From the NCBI GenBank assembly GCA_026391695.1, contig JAPLDP010000037.1, positions 62,001-126,000 on the forward strand: 64,000 nt of DNA. Reading direction: 5' to 3'. The DNA comes from Bacteroidota bacterium (GTDB taxonomy: Bacteria; Bacteroidota; Bacteroidia; Bacteroidales; JAGONC01). The translations under genes and the position numbers were made by a program. Of this stretch, positions 54,611 to 62,064 are shown piece by piece. The stretch's first letter is position 1; every line of letters starts with the position of its first letter. Below the pieces are notes generated by a model, which had not been told where the DNA came from, ran no database searches, and was given only the letters and a program-made list of their open reading frames with translations.

Positions 54611-55015
54611 TTATTTAAGCATTTCCTTTTGCGTTGCTGCATCGAAGTCGATGAATGGCTTTTTTAATAAGAAATGATATACATAAACGTTTGACTCACC
54701 AATTAGATAGGCTTGTACAAATTCCCATCCATCTTTTCCCATAAAATTTAAAGCATCAATCATTGAATTAAAGACAACCGGGTTTCCGGTTACCGGATCC
54801 TTGAGTTTTCGATTTTCAAAAAATTTTGTTTTTTGTCCAAAATCAATTTCTATTGTAACTTTATTGCTTAACATCTTGCTTTGACCGACTATTTCACAAT
54901 ATAGATATTTAGGAGGATTTTTTATGGTATTTGTATCAATCTGAATTGGTTCCTGGCTAAATAACTTACTAATTCCCCAAACCAGGAATATAGATAAGAT
55001 TAGAATTCTTTTCAT
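54611..55015 (-). CDS. small secreted protein of unknown function
   Basis: 134 residues. Signal peptide MKRILILSIFLVWGISKLFSQ. The body contains YCEIVGQSKML, VTIEIDFGQ and, near the C-terminus, MIDALNFMGKDGWEFVQAYL, a pattern recurrent in small Bacteroidota exported proteins and reminiscent of DUF4177-like folds. Function unknown. Two bases after the stop of the nuclease gene, so very likely co-transcribed with it. Confidence 0.6.
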   Translation of the reverse strand: MKRILILSIFLVWGISKLFSQEPIQIDTNTIKNPPKYLYCEIVGQSKMLSNKVTIEIDFGQKTKFFENRKLKDPVTGNPVVFNSMIDALNFMGKDGWEFVQAYLIGESNVYVYHFLLKKPFIDFDAATQKEMLK

Positions 55016-55017
55016 AA

Positions 55018-56082
55018 TCAGTCTTTTATAAAGGTTTTTGCGATGGTAATCAATTGATCAGAATATTTATAAATATCATCAAGTGATGTCATTTCTGATT
55101 TGACTTCTTTTTTATTCTCATCGATGAATGCAATCTGTTTACTATTTTTGGTCAGATAAAGGCGGCAAACCGTATTCCTGATGGAGTTATCGATTAATAT
55201 ACTAAAAAATCTCTGAAAATCGCGATAGAATATCCGACTTGGATCTATACTTTGCCGGAGTATTGACTTAATGATGTAATAACCTTCAATCTCTTCCTCT
55301 GTTGTTTCAATGAGATTTTCTTTCGGTTGTTCAATTATTAATTTTTCCTCTTCCTGTTTGCCAGATTCTTTTTCTTTTATAAGTGCTGTTTTTAAGCGTT
55401 CGGTAATAATATCACTGATAAATTGTTGACATGAATTTTTAGTGATCTCGGTAAAAAGACCAATTACCTTTGTGGTTGCCTTCCCATCATAAACCTTAGC
55501 AATCATATACCTTATAAATTGTTCGGATGGTTGCCTGAATTCATTGGTAAGTAAATTTTTTATCTCATTTGAATATTTGAGAAAGCTTGCTGTATTGACA
55601 ATATTATCAATGTTAAAATATGATTTATGGAATTTCTTCAGTTCCTCGACTTGAGAATCTTTGATTTCTAAAATATTAATATCAAGGAATGGCTTTTCAT
55701 CCATCATATTTGATTGATCTAAATCAGTATAGAAGCGGTAGATGATACCATTAGTCAGTATGGCAAATTTTGCCCTGGTTACATTAAAATACCGGAGTAA
55801 TTGGGTATTATGCACATCCAATTCATCTTTCCAATATTTACATTCGATAAGAATAATGGGGTGACCTCCACTCATAATGGCATAATCAACCTTTTCTCCT
55901 TTTTTAATTCCAATATCCGAGATAAATTCAGGTATAACTTCCTGGGGATTGAAAACATCATATCCTAATGCCTGAATAAATGGCATAATGAATGCATTTT
56001 TTGTAGCTTCTTCAGTAAAGGTAAGATCTCTGAGTTTTTCAACACGGTCGGCTAATTGTTTTAATTGGTCTTTGAAGTCCAT
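55018..56082 (-). CDS. stand-alone HsdR_N-type restriction-endonuclease-like protein
   Basis: 354 residues. The N-terminal ~150 match the type I restriction HsdR N-terminal nuclease: FIMPFIQALGYDVFNPQEVIPEF, then the PD-(D/E)XK residues D66 in KVDYAIM and E80-x-K82 in LIECKYW. The C-terminal part (~265-354) has the GYYIIKSILRQ and RLYLTKNSKQIAF patterns seen in related orphan restriction-like proteins. There is no helicase/translocase domain and no hsdM or hsdS nearby, so it is not a classical type I enzyme. It could cleave foreign DNA on its own or with an unknown partner. Located mid-island, ATG at 56082. Confidence 0.8.
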   Translation of the reverse strand: MDFKDQLKQLADRVEKLRDLTFTEEATKNAFIMPFIQALGYDVFNPQEVIPEFISDIGIKKGEKVDYAIMSGGHPIILIECKYWKDELDVHNTQLLRYFNVTRAKFAILTNGIIYRFYTDLDQSNMMDEKPFLDINILEIKDSQVEELKKFHKSYFNIDNIVNTASFLKYSNEIKNLLTNEFRQPSEQFIRYMIAKVYDGKATTKVIGLFTEITKNSCQQFISDIITERLKTALIKEKESGKQEEEKLIIEQPKENLIETTEEEIEGYYIIKSILRQSIDPSRIFYRDFQRFFSILIDNSIRNTVCRLYLTKNSKQIAFIDENKKEVKSEMTSLDDIYKYSDQLITIAKTFIKD

Positions 56083-56147
56083 GATATTATTTTTAAATGA
56101 ATAAATAGGTCATTCTAAGCACTCCTTTAGCGTGGCTCTGAAATTTG

Positions 56148-56344
56148 CTAATGGCATTTATTTAATTCCTTTTCGAGATGTTCAAATTTTTTGATTGAGC
56201 AATGATCGTACTCTTGTCTTTGATTATCTCTTTAAGTTGCTCTATTAATTGTACCCGGTCATATTTTGATTCAAATTCCTGTCAGGTTTTTTCTTCTTCC
56301 TGCGCTAAATCGGAGGTATCATCTTCAAACCAGCTTACATTGCT
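56148..56344 (-). pseudogene. decayed coding remnant (charged, helical)
   Basis: The minus strand reads SNVSWFEDDTSDLAQEEE, then an in-frame TGA after KT, then QEFESKYDRVQLIEQLKE. Near the end a frame change is needed to continue as KKFEHLEKELNKCH before a stop. The reading looks like real amphipathic protein broken by a stop and a shift. No start is seen. The rest of the 56083-56383 gap holds no feature. Call is tentative. Confidence 0.3.
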
Positions 56345-56383
56345 CAAAAGTTAGCTACAACCTTAAAAGACGACAGTAACTGC

Positions 56384-56860
56384 TTAATCGCAAATTATGA
56401 TAAAGCCATCCTTACCATTATAAATAAAATTCCAGTGGATTAAAATATCCCGCCCTATTAAGACATCAAAAGGTCCCTTAAGTGGACAGCATACAACCTG
56501 GACATCCTTTCCTTTACCCCAGTTAAATTGCAATCTGGCAAAATAAGCCGGTTGACTTTCCTCATTGTTTACTGATGTGACTTTTTGAAATCCTGTTTGA
56601 ACAAGATTAAGTTGCTGAGCAATATCTGGAGTAATTACACAGCCAAAAGCACCAGTATCAATCAATGCACGGACTTGTATTGCCGGAACTGGCTTTCCAT
56701 CTATAATGAGTTGATCGGCAACCGACTTTGGATGTGTAATTATAACTGGAATTATCGGGCCTCCATTCTGTAAAATAACATGTGGCGGTAATGGCCTAAG
56801 GACTTTTTTACCATCCTTCTCGACTTGTTGAAGTCCACCAAAATGAAAGGTATTTATCAT
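56384..56860 (-). CDS. retropepsin-like aspartic protease
   Basis: 158 residues. One catalytic aspartate in the motif ALIDTGAFGCVI (DTG at 68-70) and a downstream hydrophobic-Gly IGRDIL near 140, the hallmark of retropepsin-type clan AA proteases, which act as dimers. Single chain, no signal peptide or TM, so it is cytosolic. ATG at 56860 overlaps the stop of the DUF5678-like gene by four bases, so the two are translationally coupled. The substrate is unknown. Confidence 0.75.
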   Translation of the reverse strand: MINTFHFGGLQQVEKDGKKVLRPLPPHVILQNGGPIIPVIITHPKSVADQLIIDGKPVPAIQVRALIDTGAFGCVITPDIAQQLNLVQTGFQKVTSVNNEESQPAYFARLQFNWGKGKDVQVVCCPLKGPFDVLIGRDILIHWNFIYNGKDGFIIICD

Positions 56861-57096
56861 AATATAGCGGCTGAAATAAAGTTTACCGGATTGGTTTCGG
56901 TTACATAGTGAACAAGGAAACTACCATCAATCCCATATGCTTTAATACCTTCTTCAGCAGCCACTTCATAAGTATCAAATGACCCGACAACTTCTTGCTT
57001 ATACACAAGAATATATTTGTTTTTGTAAAGATTTAGAAGTTTTTCAAGGTTTTTATTCACAAACTCTTGGTTCTTGGTTAAGTTTTCGTTTGACAT
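56857..57096 (-). CDS. small DUF5678-like protein
   Basis: 79 residues. The core KYILVYKQEVVGSFDTYEVAAEEG with a following FLVHYVT strand (shown in part) resembles DUF5678, a short domain often encoded next to retropepsin-like proteases. Here its stop overlaps the protease start (ATGA), supporting a functional pair. ATG at 57096. The 337 bases from 57097 to 57433 hold no gene or terminator I can support beyond a 6-bp stem (CCCTTA/TAAGGG, 57370-57386). Confidence 0.65.
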   Translation of the reverse strand: MSNENLTKNQEFVNKNLEKLLNLYKNKYILVYKQEVVGSFDTYEVAAEEGIKAYGIDGSFLVHYVTETNPVNFISAAIL

Positions 57097-57433
57097 TTGA
57101 CGATTTTTTATTTTACAATTTCAAAGTACAAATATACTATAAAAAAATTGATAAACCTAACCCTCAAAAAACTCTCATAAACCATGACTGACACTGTATT
57201 TAACTGAAAATAAATGCAGCAGCCAACAGACAGGTTTCTGTAATGCAGGTGGATATCCATACCTTTTTTTGTAATCCTCTCTGATTATGATTTTTATCCG
57301 TGGCATAAAATCCCGTGACGTTTTTGTGAAGCAAAATGGCAATAAACTTTAAGAATTGTATTTCAGAATCCCTTATGTGGTAAGGGGTTGAAATGCGCGC
57401 TTTCTCAGAGCGGTGAGAGATTTGTGAGTGGAG

Positions 57434-57449
57434 TGAACCTGGAGGGAGT
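57434..57449. repeat. 3' end of tRNA-Arg, right-border copy of the island repeat
   Basis: The last 16 bases of the tRNA-Arg gene (plus-strand TGAACCTGGAGGGAGT, covering discriminator, acceptor 3' strand and part of the T arm) are the intact copy of the direct repeat at 53063-53078. Integration into a tRNA 3' end that leaves the gene complete is the usual mode of tyrosine-recombinase elements. Confidence 0.6.
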
Positions 57450-57507
57450 CGAACCCCCAACCTTCTGATCCGTAGTCAGATGCTCTATCCAATTAAGCTA
57501 CAGGTCC
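57434..57507 (-). tRNA. tRNA-Arg (anticodon ACG)
   Basis: Cloverleaf on the minus strand: acceptor GGACCTG/CAGGTTC with one G-U, D arm with AGCTTAATTGGATAGAGC, anticodon stem TCTGA/TCAGA around CTACGGA giving ACG, T arm GGGGGTTCGACTCCC. CCA is not encoded. ACG is the arginine anticodon that TadA edits to ICG. The gene borders an accessory island at its 3' end. Confidence 0.95.
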
Positions 57508-57516
57508 TATTGAGTG

Positions 57517-57524
57517 CAAATATA
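57517..57524 (-). promoter_or_regulatory. -7 promoter box of tRNA-Arg
   Basis: TATATTTG on the minus strand, exact TAnnTTTG match, ten bases before the first tRNA nucleotide, as for the tRNA-Leu pair. Confidence 0.5.
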
Positions 57525-57572
57525 CAATTTTTTTTACAAGTTACGAATGATTCATTTTCTGTATTGATTCCG

Positions 57573-57580
57573 TATTTTTG
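57573..57580 (+). promoter_or_regulatory. -7 promoter box before the alpha/beta hydrolase gene
   Basis: TATTTTTG followed by C, exact TAnnTTTG match. It covers the most upstream TTG of the hydrolase frame (57578), which argues that translation starts further downstream. Confidence 0.4.
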
Positions 57581-57607
57581 CAATATCAAGGTCAATATCA
57601 TATTCCG

Positions 57608-58540
57608 TTGGTAAATCAATTGACGTTTACTTTCAAAGATCACACCGGGCTGGATATATACTGCTATAAATGGCATATTGTTACAGCAGGCGCTCCGCGG
57701 GCTATTATTCAGATTTCCCATGGAATGATGGAACATGCCGGCCGATATGCGTCGTTTGCGGAATTCCTGGTCAGGAATGGATATATCGTATATGCCAATG
57801 ATCATCCCGGACATGGCAGGACGGCACGAAAACCTGAGGAACTTGGATATTTTGAAGGTAAAAAAGGTTGGTCACAGGTTATTGAAAATATGCATACCCT
57901 GGCCGCAATCATCAAGAAAGAAAATCCCGATATTCCTGTTTTCCTTTTCGGACACAGTATGGGAAGCCTGTTGTCGAGGTACTATATTTTCTCGAATCAG
58001 GATAAAATCGATGGTTTAATATTATCCGGTACAAACTATTCTCCAAAAATTCTTACCCTGTTGGGCACTGGTCTGGCTGCGGTGACAAGAGTACTCTGTG
58101 GCAAGCACCACCGGGACTATTTAATAAATTATCTGGCTTACAAACAATTTAACCGGCATTTCAAACCGTCGGAGACAGATTTTGACTGGCTCAGCTGCGA
58201 TAAGGAATCGGTAAGGCGTTATGTCCATGATAATTTATGCGGATATCCGTCTACATCTGCGTTTTATTCTGGATTATTTTATGGTATGAGGGAGATCATT
58301 AAAAGAAAAAATATCAGCCGGATACCTAAGGATCTTCCGGTTTTTATCCTGTCAGGTGCATCGGATCCTGTCGGGGACTTTACAAAAGGAGTACTTAAAG
58401 TCAGAGATTTATACAGTCAGGCCGGATTAATAAATCTTACACTAAAAATATATTCTGACGGCAGGCATGAAATGTTGAATGAACTCAATAAAGAAGATGT
58501 CTACCATGATGTGATGATGTGGATCGAAAAACAGCTCTGA
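57608..58540 (+). CDS. alpha/beta hydrolase (monoacylglycerol lipase-like)
   Basis: About 310 residues. Serine hydrolase fold of the lysophospholipase/monoacylglycerol lipase type: ISHGMMEHAGRY (oxyanion region), NDHPGHGRT, nucleophile elbow FGHSMGS, acid in GASDPVGD, and the catalytic His in DGRHEMLNE. No ATG occurs before residue ~39, so the start must be a TTG: 57578, 57608 or 57620 are available. A promoter box over 57578 and the family's usual N-terminus favour 57608 or 57620. Cytosolic. 48 bases before the HD gene, same strand. Confidence 0.8.
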   Translation: MVNQLTFTFKDHTGLDIYCYKWHIVTAGAPRAIIQISHGMMEHAGRYASFAEFLVRNGYIVYANDHPGHGRTARKPEELGYFEGKKGWSQVIENMHTLAAIIKKENPDIPVFLFGHSMGSLLSRYYIFSNQDKIDGLILSGTNYSPKILTLLGTGLAAVTRVLCGKHHRDYLINYLAYKQFNRHFKPSETDFDWLSCDKESVRRYVHDNLCGYPSTSAFYSGLFYGMREIIKRKNISRIPKDLPVFILSGASDPVGDFTKGVLKVRDLYSQAGLINLTLKIYSDGRHEMLNELNKEDVYHDVMMWIEKQL

Positions 58541-58588
58541 TAATAATTCATTAATTGTAAATCACCGACAACACAAAGGATATTTCGG

Positions 58589-59155
58589 ATGACATCTTTT
58601 GAAATTTTTGATAAATACTATCCGGAGGGTTCAGAAGCCCGGAAATATCTTTATATTCACAGCATCAGGGTGATGGAAGCAGCTTTGCTGATAGCGGAAA
58701 TGAACGCCCACATGAATCCTGATCATGAAGTGATCCGCAGTTCTGCATTATTGCATGATATTGGAATCTTTATGACCGACGCTCCGGATATTGGCTGTCG
58801 CGGAACCTACCCATATATAGCCCATGGTTTTCTTGGCAGGGAGATACTTGAAAAAGAAGGATTAAAAAAGATTGCACCGGTATGTGAGCGGCATATCGGG
58901 GTGGGTATCTCCAAACAGGATATTCTGAAAAACGACCTGCCTCTCCCCCATCGAAACATGCTTCCGGTGACAGTCGAAGAAAAGATTGTCTGCTATGCAG
59001 ATAAATTCTTTTCCAAGTCAGCAACAGATCTGACCCATCCCAAACCGATTGAAAAGATAAGGACAAGCTTACTCAAATATGGTGAAGATAAATGGATGCG
59101 ATTTGAGGAGATGATGACCATGTTCGGAGTAAATTACCTGTATAATGACCTGTGA
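58589..59155 (+). CDS. HD-domain phosphohydrolase
   Basis: 188 residues. HD superfamily metal ligands H24 (YIHSIRV), H56-D57 (ALLHDIG) and D138 (CYADKFFSK), in the spacing of small stand-alone HD hydrolases that act on nucleotides or nucleic acids. No fused signalling domain. Downstream of the alpha/beta hydrolase in the same direction and convergent with the amidohydrolase. Substrate unknown. Confidence 0.85.
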   Translation: MTSFEIFDKYYPEGSEARKYLYIHSIRVMEAALLIAEMNAHMNPDHEVIRSSALLHDIGIFMTDAPDIGCRGTYPYIAHGFLGREILEKEGLKKIAPVCERHIGVGISKQDILKNDLPLPHRNMLPVTVEEKIVCYADKFFSKSATDLTHPKPIEKIRTSLLKYGEDKWMRFEEMMTMFGVNYLYNDL

Positions 59156-59197
59156 TAAAGGATAGACAGCGCGATGCCTGTCATTTCCGGTTAAAAA

Positions 59198-60850
59198 CTA
59201 TTTCTCCCAGCCTTCATCAAAAACAAGCTCACCATTGACGAAGGTTTTAATGACCCTGACCGAAGGGATTTCTGCCTCGGGTATTGTCATGATGTCTTTA
59301 TCCAGGATAACAAAATCGGCACATTTTCCCTCTATGATGCTTCCTGTTTCATTTTCCATGAAGCTACCTTTCGCAGCCCAGATGGTCATTGATTTCAGGG
59401 CTTCTTCGCGTGTCAGGGCATTTTCAGGCTGGAATCCACCCGGTGGGTATCCTTTGAGGTCTTTTCTGGTCACAGCGGCATAGAAAGTAAACAGCGGATT
59501 AATATTCTCTACCGGGAAATCCGTGCCATTCACCAGCCAACCATTTTGTGCCAGCAGATCATGATAGGCGTACGCACCTTTAATCCTATCTTTGCCGAGA
59601 CGATCCTCAGCCCAGTACATGTCGGATGTAGCATGAGTGGCCTGAATTGAAGGGATGATATGATACTGGCCAAACAGCTTGAAATCTTCCTTTTTGACCA
59701 CCTGGGCATGTTCAATGCGCCAACGGCGGTCATTAGGACCCATAAGGATATCCGCATAGACATGGAGCATGCATCTCACTCCGGAATCGCCGATGGCATG
59801 AGTATTGACCTGGTAATTTGCTGCATATGCTTTCTCACACATCGTTTTATAATAGGCCGGTGACTCTATCATCAGTCCATGACTATCAGGCTGGTCAGAA
59901 TACGGTTCCAGGAGGACTGCACCGCGGGAACCCAGAGCTCCGTCGGCATACAATTTGACAGAACCCACGCGAAGCCGCTCAGTCTTATATACACCTTTAT
60001 CCATAAATTGGGCGACATTCTCATCTGATGGTTCCATCATGGCATCGATGCGCATTTTAACGATTCCGGCTTGCTGAAGTGAATCGATAAGGTTTATTAC
60101 ACGATTCGACAAGCCGGCATCAGCGACCATGGTCAGTCCATATTTAAAACAATCATTTTGAGCAGTTTTCAATGCATCAATTTCCGTCTGACGGTTAGTT
60201 TCAGGTATTACTTTTGTGACCAGGTCAATGGCATTATCGGTAAGTATGCCGGTCAGTTGTCCATTTAAAATCTCTACTGTTCCGTCATTGACCCTCGTAT
60301 CAGGGATTATACCGGCTCTTTTCAGGGCTTCGCTGTTTGCCAGGGCGGCATGTCCATCAACACGGGTTATCAGTACAGGTATGTTTGGAAAGACACTGTC
60401 GAGTCCGGTTTTATCAGGGAATTGTTTTACTGTCCAGACATTCTGATCCCATCCTCTTCCGCGAATCCATCCGCCGGTTGAATTCTGGTGGTGTTTTTTC
60501 AGTATATCCAGGATTTCCTGAAAAGAACCGGTACCCCGAAGGTTAGTCATGGTAAGAACATCAATGCCATACCCATAAAAATGGCAGTGACCGTCGATGA
60601 AGCCCGGGAAAATATATTTTTCTTTTGCATCTATCATTTGATCCGATGTGAACTTCTTCAGGATTTCTTTGTTTGAACCGGAAGCGGCGATTTTGCCATT
60701 TATCACTGCGAAGCTTTCTGCAAAAGGTGCTTTATCATCCAAGGTACAGACATGGGCATTGAAAATGATCAGGTCAGATCTCTCCCTGTGAGAGCATGAT
60801 ATTGTGAGCATGATTAAAAAATATATCAGGACAAAATATTTTTTCTTCAT
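59198..60850 (-). CDS. amidohydrolase lipoprotein (YtcJ/AepA-like)
   Basis: 550 residues. Lipoprotein signal with TISC (C19). Metal-dependent amidohydrolase with HxH in FIDGHCHFYG (H88, H90), later IEHAQVVKKED and NTHAIGDSG, and the C-terminal GTDFPVENINP. The sub-family includes YtcJ and the AepA-like group; substrates are mostly unknown. ATG at 60850. Probably anchored in the outer membrane facing the periplasm. Convergent with the HD gene, with 42 bases between stops. Confidence 0.85.
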   Translation of the reverse strand: MKKKYFVLIYFLIMLTISCSHRERSDLIIFNAHVCTLDDKAPFAESFAVINGKIAASGSNKEILKKFTSDQMIDAKEKYIFPGFIDGHCHFYGYGIDVLTMTNLRGTGSFQEILDILKKHHQNSTGGWIRGRGWDQNVWTVKQFPDKTGLDSVFPNIPVLITRVDGHAALANSEALKRAGIIPDTRVNDGTVEILNGQLTGILTDNAIDLVTKVIPETNRQTEIDALKTAQNDCFKYGLTMVADAGLSNRVINLIDSLQQAGIVKMRIDAMMEPSDENVAQFMDKGVYKTERLRVGSVKLYADGALGSRGAVLLEPYSDQPDSHGLMIESPAYYKTMCEKAYAANYQVNTHAIGDSGVRCMLHVYADILMGPNDRRWRIEHAQVVKKEDFKLFGQYHIIPSIQATHATSDMYWAEDRLGKDRIKGAYAYHDLLAQNGWLVNGTDFPVENINPLFTFYAAVTRKDLKGYPPGGFQPENALTREEALKSMTIWAAKGSFMENETGSIIEGKCADFVILDKDIMTIPEAEIPSVRVIKTFVNGELVFDEGWEK

Positions 60851-60874
60851 ATATTCCTACTATTTGGAGGGCTT

Positions 60875-60882
60875 CAAATTTA
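60875..60882 (-). promoter_or_regulatory. -7 promoter box of the amidohydrolase gene
   Basis: TAAATTTG on the minus strand, exact TAnnTTTG match, 24 bases before the ATG; a second match (TAATTTTG) lies two bases further upstream at 60884-60891. Confidence 0.4.
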
Positions 60883-60951
60883 ACAAAATTATAAGCCTGT
60901 ACCTGTTCATTAAATTTTAATAACCATTCACCGGTTTTTCAAATGAAATGT

Positions 60952-60959
60952 TAACTTTG
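60952..60959 (+). promoter_or_regulatory. -7 promoter box of the DUF6580 gene
   Basis: TAACTTTG, exact TAnnTTTG match, 30 bases before the ATG at 60989. Confidence 0.4.
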
Positions 60960-60988
60960 TCAGGTGTTCCAAACAAATATCTTTTATC

Positions 60989-61546
60989 ATGAATACTAAA
61001 TTATTCACTCCCCGGTTTTTTTATATCATAGCTGTTATACTTCTTGCAGCTATAGCCCGTCTTATCCCTCACTGGCCAAACTTCACTCCTATTGCAGCCA
61101 TAGCTTTATTTGGAGGTACTTATCTTGGGAAAAAATATCTGTCGTTTGTTGTTCCTCTGGCAGCGATGTTCCTAAGCGATGCCATAATAGGTTTTCATGG
61201 GACCATGGTACCTGTTTATGTCAGTTTTGCTTTCATTGTCATGATAGGTTTCATTCTGAGCAGGAAGATCACACTCAGCACAGTCTTAGCGGCTTCATTA
61301 GGATCTTCGGTACTGTTCTTCCTGATCACAAACTTTGGTGCATGGATAGGCAGTCCCCTATATCCGCAGACTTTCCAGGGCCTTATACAAAGTTACATAG
61401 CAGGGCTGGCCTTTTTCAATAATGGAAATAATGGCATTTCCTTTTTCCTGAACGAAGTTGCCGGAAGTCTGTTTTATAATGGTATTCTTTTCGGGAGCTT
61501 TTATTTTGTCAGTACAAGGTTTCCTGTTTTTGCCCGGAATGCATGA
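60989..61546 (+). CDS. DUF6580-type membrane protein
   Basis: 185 residues with five or six membrane helices. N-terminal FTPIAAIALFGGTYLGKK and the later NFGAWIGSPLYPQTFQGL match the DUF6580 family, which resembles the substrate-binding S components of ECF transporters. No ECF A/T components are adjacent and no cobalamin or other riboswitch is seen upstream, so the substrate is open. ATG at 60989. Followed by a terminator. Confidence 0.78.
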   Translation: MNTKLFTPRFFYIIAVILLAAIARLIPHWPNFTPIAAIALFGGTYLGKKYLSFVVPLAAMFLSDAIIGFHGTMVPVYVSFAFIVMIGFILSRKITLSTVLAASLGSSVLFFLITNFGAWIGSPLYPQTFQGLIQSYIAGLAFFNNGNNGISFFLNEVAGSLFYNGILFGSFYFVSTRFPVFARNA

Positions 61547-61547
61547 T

Positions 61548-61568
61548 AAAAGGGATGACATCCCTTTT
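61548..61568. terminator. bidirectional terminator between the DUF6580 and GroES-like genes
   Basis: Perfect 9-bp stem AAAAGGGAT/ATCCCTTTT with loop GAC, flanked by A-run and T-run, just after the DUF6580 stop and 3 bases beyond the convergent GroES-like stop. It serves both genes. Confidence 0.8.
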
Positions 61569-61571
61569 CAA

Positions 61572-61979
61572 CTATTCAAACAACTCCTCATCCCGTTCGA
61601 GCAGAAGAATTGAATATTGCGGCACAAGAAAATATTTTTCCTCGTTATAAACGATCTCTATTGCGCCTTTCTGCAGAAAGATAGCCTTATCTCCCACTTT
61701 TGCCTGCAGTGGGATATATTTTATCTTCTCGCCGGCTTTTTTCCACGGTTCATCTATATCTTCACCAGTTGGTATTGGATAGCCAGGACCGACCTTAATC
61801 ACATAACCCGTATGTATCTCTTCTTTTTCCTTATAGCCCGGAGGGAGGAAAAGCCCACCCTTGGATTTATCTGACAATTGCACCGGCCTGATGAGAACCC
61901 TGTCGCCAACGACGATAAGCTTTTCGGGAGAATCCTTTAGCGAGTTATTCACAGTCATGTCATTTGAAGTATTGAACAT
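61572..61979 (-). CDS. GroES-like (Cpn10) protein
   Basis: About 135 residues from the ATG at 61979; a further ATG at 61958 is also possible and fits the promoter better. Chaperonin-10 fold: VVGDRVLIRPVQ, KSKGGLFLPP, GYVIKVGPG, KVGDKAIFLQKGAIEIVYNEEKYFLV (shown in full motif order) and the final LLLERDE. It is ~40 residues longer than GroES, with an insertion around the IPTGEDIDEPWKK segment, and there is no groEL beside it. It may be a GroES paralogue rather than the housekeeping co-chaperonin. Confidence 0.75.
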   Translation of the reverse strand: MFNTSNDMTVNNSLKDSPEKLIVVGDRVLIRPVQLSDKSKGGLFLPPGYKEKEEIHTGYVIKVGPGYPIPTGEDIDEPWKKAGEKIKYIPLQAKVGDKAIFLQKGAIEIVYNEEKYFLVPQYSILLLERDEELFE

Positions 61980-61985
61980 CTTTTG

Positions 61986-61993
61986 CAAATGTA
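61986..61993 (-). promoter_or_regulatory. -7 promoter box of the GroES-like gene
   Basis: TACATTTG on the minus strand, exact TAnnTTTG match, seven bases before the ATG at 61979 and 28 before the ATG at 61958. Confidence 0.35.
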
Positions 61994-62040
61994 CTAATAA
62001 GTCCGGGCTATAAATTCCGGAGTATTTGAAAAATTATGGA

Positions 62041-62048
62041 TACTTTTG
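62041..62048 (+). promoter_or_regulatory. -7 promoter box of the small membrane protein / mutL
   Basis: TACTTTTG, exact TAnnTTTG match, 17 bases before the ATG at 62065, leaving a very short leader. Confidence 0.4.
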
Positions 62049-62064
62049 TACAAAACAATGCGAA

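Noticed and set aside
57370-57386. CCCTTA/TAAGGG hairpin as terminator of tRNA-Arg
   Set aside because: Six base pairs without a T-run on either strand.
57200-57460. 86-codon minus-strand open frame covering the gap and part of tRNA-Arg
   Set aside because: It overlaps the tRNA, has no recognisable protein features, and is probably chance.
53041-57520. CRISPR or defence-array repeats in the island
   Set aside because: No regularly spaced repeats occur; the only repeat is the two-copy tRNA-end sequence.
60851-60988. Cobalamin riboswitch before the DUF6580 gene
   Set aside because: No B12-box-like sequence and the intergenic region is too short.
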